Assembly: GCF_002846575.1 (NCBI RefSeq)
Contig: NZ_PJND01000007.1
Coordinates: forward strand, 1,488,001-1,552,000
DNA: 64,000 nt
Source: Flavobacterium lindanitolerans
GTDB taxonomy: Bacteria; Bacteroidota; Bacteroidia; Flavobacteriales; Flavobacteriaceae
Direction: 5' to 3'
Of this stretch, positions 59,735 to 64,000 are shown in pieces. Numbering within the stretch: position 1 is the stretch's first letter; the number at the start of each line of letters is the position of its first letter. Under the pieces are notes generated by a model that was not told where the DNA came from, ran no database searches, and was given only the letters and a program-made list of their open reading frames with translations. Both the position numbers and the translations under genes were made by a program.

Positions 59735-61867
59735 TTATTCCTGCATTAAGATGTCTAAGATTGTAATGGCAGCTTCGCTGATTTTAGTTCCGGGACCAAA
59801 AACGGCTACTGCTCCGGAATCAAAAAGATATTGGTAGTCCTGGGCAGGGATTACGCCGCCAACGATTACCATAATATCTTCACGTCCGTATTTCTTTAAT
59901 TCTTCGATTACCTGAGGCACCAATGTTTTGTGTCCGGCAGCAAGAGAAGAAACACCTAAAATATGTACGTCGTTTTCTACGGCCTGTTTGGCTGCTTCTG
60001 CCGGCGTTTGGAACAGAGGTCCAATATCAACATCAAAACCTACATCGGCATAACCTGTTGCGACAACTTTGGCACCACGATCATGTCCGTCCTGTCCCAT
60101 TTTGGCAATCATTATTCTTGGTCGACGGCCTTCGGATTTTGCAAATTCGTCGGCTTTTTGCTTTGCTTTTTCAAAGCTCTCGTCATTTTTAATTTCTTTG
60201 CTATACACGCCGCTAAACGATTTGATTTGCGCTTTATATCTTCCAAAAACAGTTTCCAATGCATCGCTGATTTCACCCAAAGTGGCTCTGTTTCTGGCGG
60301 CATCTACTGCAATTTCCAATAAATTGCCCTGGCCGGATTTAGCGGCTTCGGTCAATTTATGCAAGTTCTCTTTTACTTTTTCGGTATTTCTTGTAGCTTT
60401 TATTTTTTCCAGTCTTTCGATTTGCTGTCTGCGCACCATCTGGTTGTCGACATCCAGGATGTGTAGCGGGTCTTCTTTTTCCAGTCGGTATTTGTTTACG
60501 CCTACAATGATATCCTGGCTGGAATCGATTCTTGCCTGCTTTCTGGCTGCGGCTTCTTCAATTCGCAATTTTGGTATTCCCGCTTCGATGGCTTTGGTCA
60601 TACCGCCTAATTCTTCTACTTCCTGAATGAGCTGCCAGGCTTTGTGGACAATTTCATCGGTAAGTTTTTCTACGTAATAGCTTCCCGCCCAAGGGTCTAC
60701 CGTTTTGGTAATTTTGGTTTCTTCCTGAAGGAAAATCTGTGTATTTCGTGCAATTCTTGCTGAGAAATCCGTAGGCAAGGCTATGGCTTCGTCTAAGGCA
60801 TTGGTATGTAATGATTGCGTACCTCCAAAGGCGGCGGCGGCGGCTTCGATACAGGTGCGGGCTACGTTATTAAACGGGTCCTGTTCTGTAAGACTCCAGC
60901 CCGAAGTCTGGCAATGGGTTCTTAAGGCAAGCGATTTCTCGTCCTGAGGATTGAACTGTTTGAGCAGTTTAGCCCACAGCATTCTTCCGGCACGCATTTT
61001 TGCAATTTCCATAAAATGGTTCATCCCAATGGCCCAAAAGAACGAAAGTCGTGGAGCAAACTCGTCGATTTTCATTCCTGCAGCTAGTCCTGTACGGATG
61101 TATTCAAGTCCGTCGGCTAAAGTATAGGCCAGTTCAATATCTGCCGTAGCTCCGGCTTCCTGCATGTGGTATCCGGAAATCGAGATAGAATTGAACTTAG
61201 GCATTTTTTTACTCGTAAAGTCGAAAATATCGGCGATGATTTTCATTGACGGAGTAGGCGGATAGATGTAAGTGTTTCGTACCATGAATTCTTTCAGGAT
61301 GTCATTCTGGATGGTACCTGAAAGCAGTTCCGGTTTTACGCCCTGTTCTTCAGCAGCTACGATATAAAATGCCATAATTGGCAATACGGCACCGTTCATG
61401 GTCATGGAAACCGACATTTCATCAAGCGGAATCTGGTCGAACAGTACTTTCATGTCTTCTACAGAGTCGATAGCCACACCTGCTTTTCCAACATCGCCAA
61501 CCACTCTTTCGTGGTCGCTGTCATAACCTCTGTGCGTTGGAAGGTCGAATGCAATGGAGAGTCCTTTTTGCCCGGCAGCCAGGTTTCTTCTGTAAAAGGC
61601 ATTACTTTCTTCTGCTGTTGAAAATCCGGCATATTGACGAATAGTCCAGGGACGGCGAACGTACATAGTGGCGTACGGGCCACGAAGATTTGGTGCGAAT
61701 CCTGCTCCAAAATTAAGATGTTCCAGATTTTGGATGTCTTCTTCGGAATAGGTGTTTTTCAGTTCGATACCTTCGGCCGTCAGGAAGTTTTCGACGGTTT
61801 CTGATAGGGTCTTTTTATTGTCGGCTTGTGAACCTAATTTTATATGTTGGATGTCTTTTCTTTTCAT
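59735..61867 (-). CDS. mutB: Methylmalonyl-CoA mutase, large (B12-binding) subunit
   Basis: The 710-residue catalytic subunit interconverts succinyl-CoA and (R)-methylmalonyl-CoA with adenosylcobalamin. The N-terminal TIM-barrel has [37 protein letters not shown] and [23 protein letters not shown]. The C-terminal cobalamin domain (about 570-710) has [22 protein letters not shown] (the DxHxxG base-off His), [13 protein letters not shown] and GGVIPAQDY. Its ATG overlaps the stop of the secreted orphan gene (ATGA), so the three genes are translationally coupled. Confidence 0.97.
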   Translation of the reverse strand: MKRKDIQHIKLGSQADNKKTLSETVENFLTAEGIELKNTYSEEDIQNLEHLNFGAGFAPNLRGPYATMYVRRPWTIRQYAGFSTAEESNAFYRRNLAAGQKGLSIAFDLPTHRGYDSDHERVVGDVGKAGVAIDSVEDMKVLFDQIPLDEMSVSMTMNGAVLPIMAFYIVAAEEQGVKPELLSGTIQNDILKEFMVRNTYIYPPTPSMKIIADIFDFTSKKMPKFNSISISGYHMQEAGATADIELAYTLADGLEYIRTGLAAGMKIDEFAPRLSFFWAIGMNHFMEIAKMRAGRMLWAKLLKQFNPQDEKSLALRTHCQTSGWSLTEQDPFNNVARTCIEAAAAAFGGTQSLHTNALDEAIALPTDFSARIARNTQIFLQEETKITKTVDPWAGSYYVEKLTDEIVHKAWQLIQEVEELGGMTKAIEAGIPKLRIEEAAARKQARIDSSQDIIVGVNKYRLEKEDPLHILDVDNQMVRRQQIERLEKIKATRNTEKVKENLHKLTEAAKSGQGNLLEIAVDAARNRATLGEISDALETVFGRYKAQIKSFSGVYSKEIKNDESFEKAKQKADEFAKSEGRRPRIMIAKMGQDGHDRGAKVVATGYADVGFDVDIGPLFQTPAEAAKQAVENDVHILGVSSLAAGHKTLVPQVIEELKKYGREDIMVIVGGVIPAQDYQYLFDSGAVAVFGPGTKISEAAITILDILMQE

Positions 61868-62403
61868 GGTTTATCTAGAATCGCTGTTTCTTTGATAAAG
61901 TGTTTTATTTCGTCTGTACTAACTTCTCCATATTTTATCATAAGCTTGCCTTTCGAATTAAGAGTGATAAAGCACTCGCAACTCTCCATCTTATTTATTT
62001 TGTTTATTAAGTTATGAAGAAAATGGTTCTCATCGTAATAATAATTGTATTCCGGAGTATATTTTTCCTTTCCTTTTTCTTCATAAAAAGAATTTATGAT
62101 TTTGGAATTTTCCGGAAATACAACATTGCCTTCTTTGTAGAAATTATCAAACCATTCTTCTCCTTTCTTAGGATCACCCACGTATTTTGAATAATGGCAA
62201 TATTTTCGAGGCTGTATGTAATGGATTGACAGCATTGAAACAGAATCCAAATTGGTCTCAGTATATTTATTCAGATACAATTTCAAATTGGCCAGTTCAA
62301 TTTGCATCAGATTTCGGGAAAATGTATTTTTAAATGACTTTTGCGCATAGGTCAAATTGCCTATAAAGAATATGCAGATTAATAAGTTTTTAAAGTTTTT
62401 CAT
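61864..62403 (-). CDS. Secreted hypothetical protein between the two mutase subunit genes
   Basis: I do not recognise this 179-residue protein. It has a clean signal peptide (residues 1-20, LTYA before QKSFK) and no further membrane segment, so it should be periplasmic or secreted. The mature part is rich in Tyr, Asn, Lys and Glu, with a CEC near residue 140 and no known motif. Four nt separate it from the upstream mutA stop, and its stop overlaps the mutB ATG. One line sampled by hand was about 32% G+C, against about 48% in a sampled line of mutB, consistent with insertion into the operon. It looks intact. Confidence 0.75.
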   Translation of the reverse strand: MKNFKNLLICIFFIGNLTYAQKSFKNTFSRNLMQIELANLKLYLNKYTETNLDSVSMLSIHYIQPRKYCHYSKYVGDPKKGEEWFDNFYKEGNVVFPENSKIINSFYEEKGKEKYTPEYNYYYDENHFLHNLINKINKMESCECFITLNSKGKLMIKYGEVSTDEIKHFIKETAILDKP

Positions 62404-62407
62404 AACC

Positions 62408-63781
62408 TTATCCGTTTTCTTTTTCGCTTTCCAAACGTTCCTGTTCCATTTTTTCTGCCAATCGTTTTTCTATGATTGGTGTTACCAGCGTTTTTCTAGG
62501 TTTTGATTTTACAAAAGGAAATAGCTCCAGGTCGTGGCTCATCCTGTCATTTTTGTTAGGATATTTATTGGTTCCCAACAGGATTTCTTTTCCTGAATCA
62601 AACAAATCCTGTTCTTTTGCAGCACTCTCCTGAATTTTTCTTTGAATAGTGCCTTCAATCAATTGTGTAATTAAACCACCGTTTGCTTCGATGTCTTTGA
62701 ACAGGGCTAAAGCTTTTTCGGCTAATTGCTCTGTTAATGTTTCTATATAATAGCTTCCGTCTGCCGGATTATTGACCTTGTCAAAATAGCTTTCGTGTTT
62801 TAGTACCAGAAGTTGGTTTCTTGAAATGCGATCCCCAAATTCGTTGTCTTTATGGTATAAGGAATCGTATGCCAGATTCGAAACGGCATCCGCACCGCCT
62901 AAAATCGCACTCATGCATTCTGTGGTGGTGCGAAGCATATTTACGTTATAATCGTAGAGTGTTTTGTTTCTTTTGGTTGGGACAGCAAGTATGTGGCAGC
63001 CTGAATTATGGTCGTATTCTTTAGCCAAAAGGTCAAAAAGCAGGCGTAGGGCACGCAGTTTTGCAATCTCGAAAAAATAATTTGTTCCCACAGCTACCTG
63101 AAATGTGATGGGCTTTGAAACGGTTGCCATCCGGTTAAAGTATTCATTGGCATGGGCTAGCATATAAGCCAGTTGCTGGACAATATTGGCTCCGGCATTT
63201 TGATAAAGGCTTCCGTCAATGCTAAGGAAATTCGCATTTTGGCAAGAGATGGAAATTCTATTCAGAAGGTTAAAGTCGGAATCAAGATTCGTGTGCCAGT
63301 TGCCCTCTTTTGCCAGTTTTCCAATCGGGTCAATTTGTATAAAAAAGTTGGCGTTTCTGTTTTTGGCAATGGTGTCGATTTTTTTGACGAAATCGATTGA
63401 AAGGAATGATAAATGGAAGTAAACGGTTATCGTTTCTAACGGAAGTTTTTCCAATAGTTTAGCTATATCCAGATTTTCATCTTCTATAGTAAACCCGATA
63501 CTTTCTGCTCCTCTGGACAGGGTTTCCAAGGCACGATTTACAGATTTATCCAAATCATGTACGAAAATATTCTGGACTATTTTGAAAGCGGTTTCTTTTT
63601 CTGAGAAAGAAAGCGGGTTTTCAAATTCGTCAATATGGTAGAAGGGCTTTACTTTGATGCCCTCCGGACTTTCCCAGATTAGCGTTTCGTTATAATCTGC
63701 TCCTTTGAGTTCGTACTGAATCTGCTGCTTCCATTGTTTGGAAGTTACTGGATTGAAGTCGTCAAATAGATGGTCGGCCAT
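62408..63781 (-). CDS. mutA: Methylmalonyl-CoA mutase, small subunit (short form)
   Basis: The 457-residue protein matches the TIM-barrel part of the non-catalytic subunit: NPVTSKQWKQQIQYELKGADYNETLIWESPEGI at the start, VAVGTNYFFEIAKLRALRLL, and TTECMSAILGGADAVSNLAYD. It lacks the C-terminal degenerate cobalamin domain that brings actinobacterial small subunits to about 600 residues or more. It forms the heterodimer with the large subunit. It is first in the operon, 51 nt after the FtsB-like gene stop. Confidence 0.93.
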   Translation of the reverse strand: MADHLFDDFNPVTSKQWKQQIQYELKGADYNETLIWESPEGIKVKPFYHIDEFENPLSFSEKETAFKIVQNIFVHDLDKSVNRALETLSRGAESIGFTIEDENLDIAKLLEKLPLETITVYFHLSFLSIDFVKKIDTIAKNRNANFFIQIDPIGKLAKEGNWHTNLDSDFNLLNRISISCQNANFLSIDGSLYQNAGANIVQQLAYMLAHANEYFNRMATVSKPITFQVAVGTNYFFEIAKLRALRLLFDLLAKEYDHNSGCHILAVPTKRNKTLYDYNVNMLRTTTECMSAILGGADAVSNLAYDSLYHKDNEFGDRISRNQLLVLKHESYFDKVNNPADGSYYIETLTEQLAEKALALFKDIEANGGLITQLIEGTIQRKIQESAAKEQDLFDSGKEILLGTNKYPNKNDRMSHDLELFPFVKSKPRKTLVTPIIEKRLAEKMEQERLESEKENG

Positions 63782-63831
63782 TTTTAGGTTATGTTGTTCT
63801 GCTAAAACTGTTAATCTTCGCAGAGATAATA

Positions 63832-64000
63832 TTATAATGATTTGCTTTGCTCTTCTTCTGGCAGGTCTTCTTCAAATTCGATAATATATATGTCTTCGCT
63901 GTCGCGTTTCATATAGTATTTTTCACGGGCATATTTTTCAATCTGATCAGGATTCTTGAGCAGTTTTATTTTTTCTTCGTCGAGTTTAATCTCGTCCTGA
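63832..64000 (-). CDS. Septum formation initiator (FtsB/DivIC)-family protein, N-terminus outside the window
   Basis: Fifty-five codons and a stop (63832-63834) are visible on the minus strand. They read KLLKNPDQIEKYAREKYYMK, then a short acidic tail ending EEEQSKSL. The stretch NPDQIEKYAREKYYMK...EDIYIIEFE is typical of the C-terminus of flavobacterial DivIC/FtsB-like proteins. These have one transmembrane helix and a coiled coil and act at the division septum. The membrane and coiled-coil parts lie beyond the window edge. Confidence 0.8.
   Translation of the reverse strand, partial: QDEIKLDEEKIKLLKNPDQIEKYAREKYYMKRDSEDIYIIEFEEDLPEEEQSKSL

Noticed and set aside
1..64000. tRNA, rRNA or prophage genes
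   Set aside because: Intergenic gaps were read for tRNA-like arms and CCA ends, and genes were checked for integrase or phage structural proteins; none was found by eye.

Overview
The window is a 64 kb piece of a Bacteroidota chromosome, most likely a Flavobacterium or close relative (family Flavobacteriaceae). The evidence is the promoter style (TAnnTTTG -7 elements, best seen as TTTG-N19-TATCTTTG ahead of ffh), type IX secretion (T9SS) sorting domains of both type A and type B, TonB-dependent receptors with FecI/FecR-type regulators, surface lipoproteins with acidic residues after the lipobox cysteine, an enlarged LepB, and housekeeping proteins whose sequences look flavobacterial. No rRNA, tRNA, phage, integrase, insertion sequence or CRISPR array was seen.

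Layout. 1-8.6 kb: the end of a KASIII-like gene, an 8-bp periodic repeat array, a small L,D-transpeptidase, a TonB-dependent receptor, and a 1389-residue T9SS type B protein with seven internal repeats. 8.8-15.2 kb: argS followed by a tightly overlapping three-gene O-acyl transfer cassette (SGNH, SGNH with an inserted LysM domain, MBOAT). 15.2-21.1 kb: a small lipoprotein, a sigma/anti-sigma/TonB-receptor operon, and a divergent LamG lipoprotein. 21.2-31 kb: ffh, folD, rluF, a secreted subtilase, an alpha/beta hydrolase, a zinc-ribbon-family protein that has lost its cysteines, a NIF3-family protein, lpxK and punA.

31-46 kb (mostly minus strand): a TPR hybrid histidine kinase, gapA, lipA, a TonB-like protein, a T9SS type A beta-helix protein, a lone ECF sigma factor overlapping a glycosyltransferase, a PhyH-like dioxygenase, murB, a DUF2461 protein, a second hybrid kinase and recF. 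46-52.4 kb (plus strand): a membrane-anchored TPR protein, ribH, then mutL, two rhomboids and an exo/endonuclease-phosphatase family protein. 52.4-57.6 kb (minus strand): one compact operon parA-parB-DUF5683-dapB-lepB-wbqC-like. 58-64 kb (minus strand): a dienoyl-CoA-reductase-like SDR, an exported YciI-like protein, an operon in which a secreted orphan protein sits between the two methylmalonyl-CoA mutase subunits, and the end of a FtsB/DivIC-like gene.

The most noteworthy items are the acyl-transfer cassette with LysM inserted inside the SGNH catalytic domain, the secreted orphan gene inside the mutase operon, and several unannotated intergenic repeat families. These are an 8-bp CTAAGGTN periodic array, a composite repeat made of AGCC(A/G)CAGATTA plus a GCGCCTTTGCG hairpin, and a 349-bp element closed by perfect 14-bp inverted ends that fills the whole gap between punA and the TPR kinase gene.
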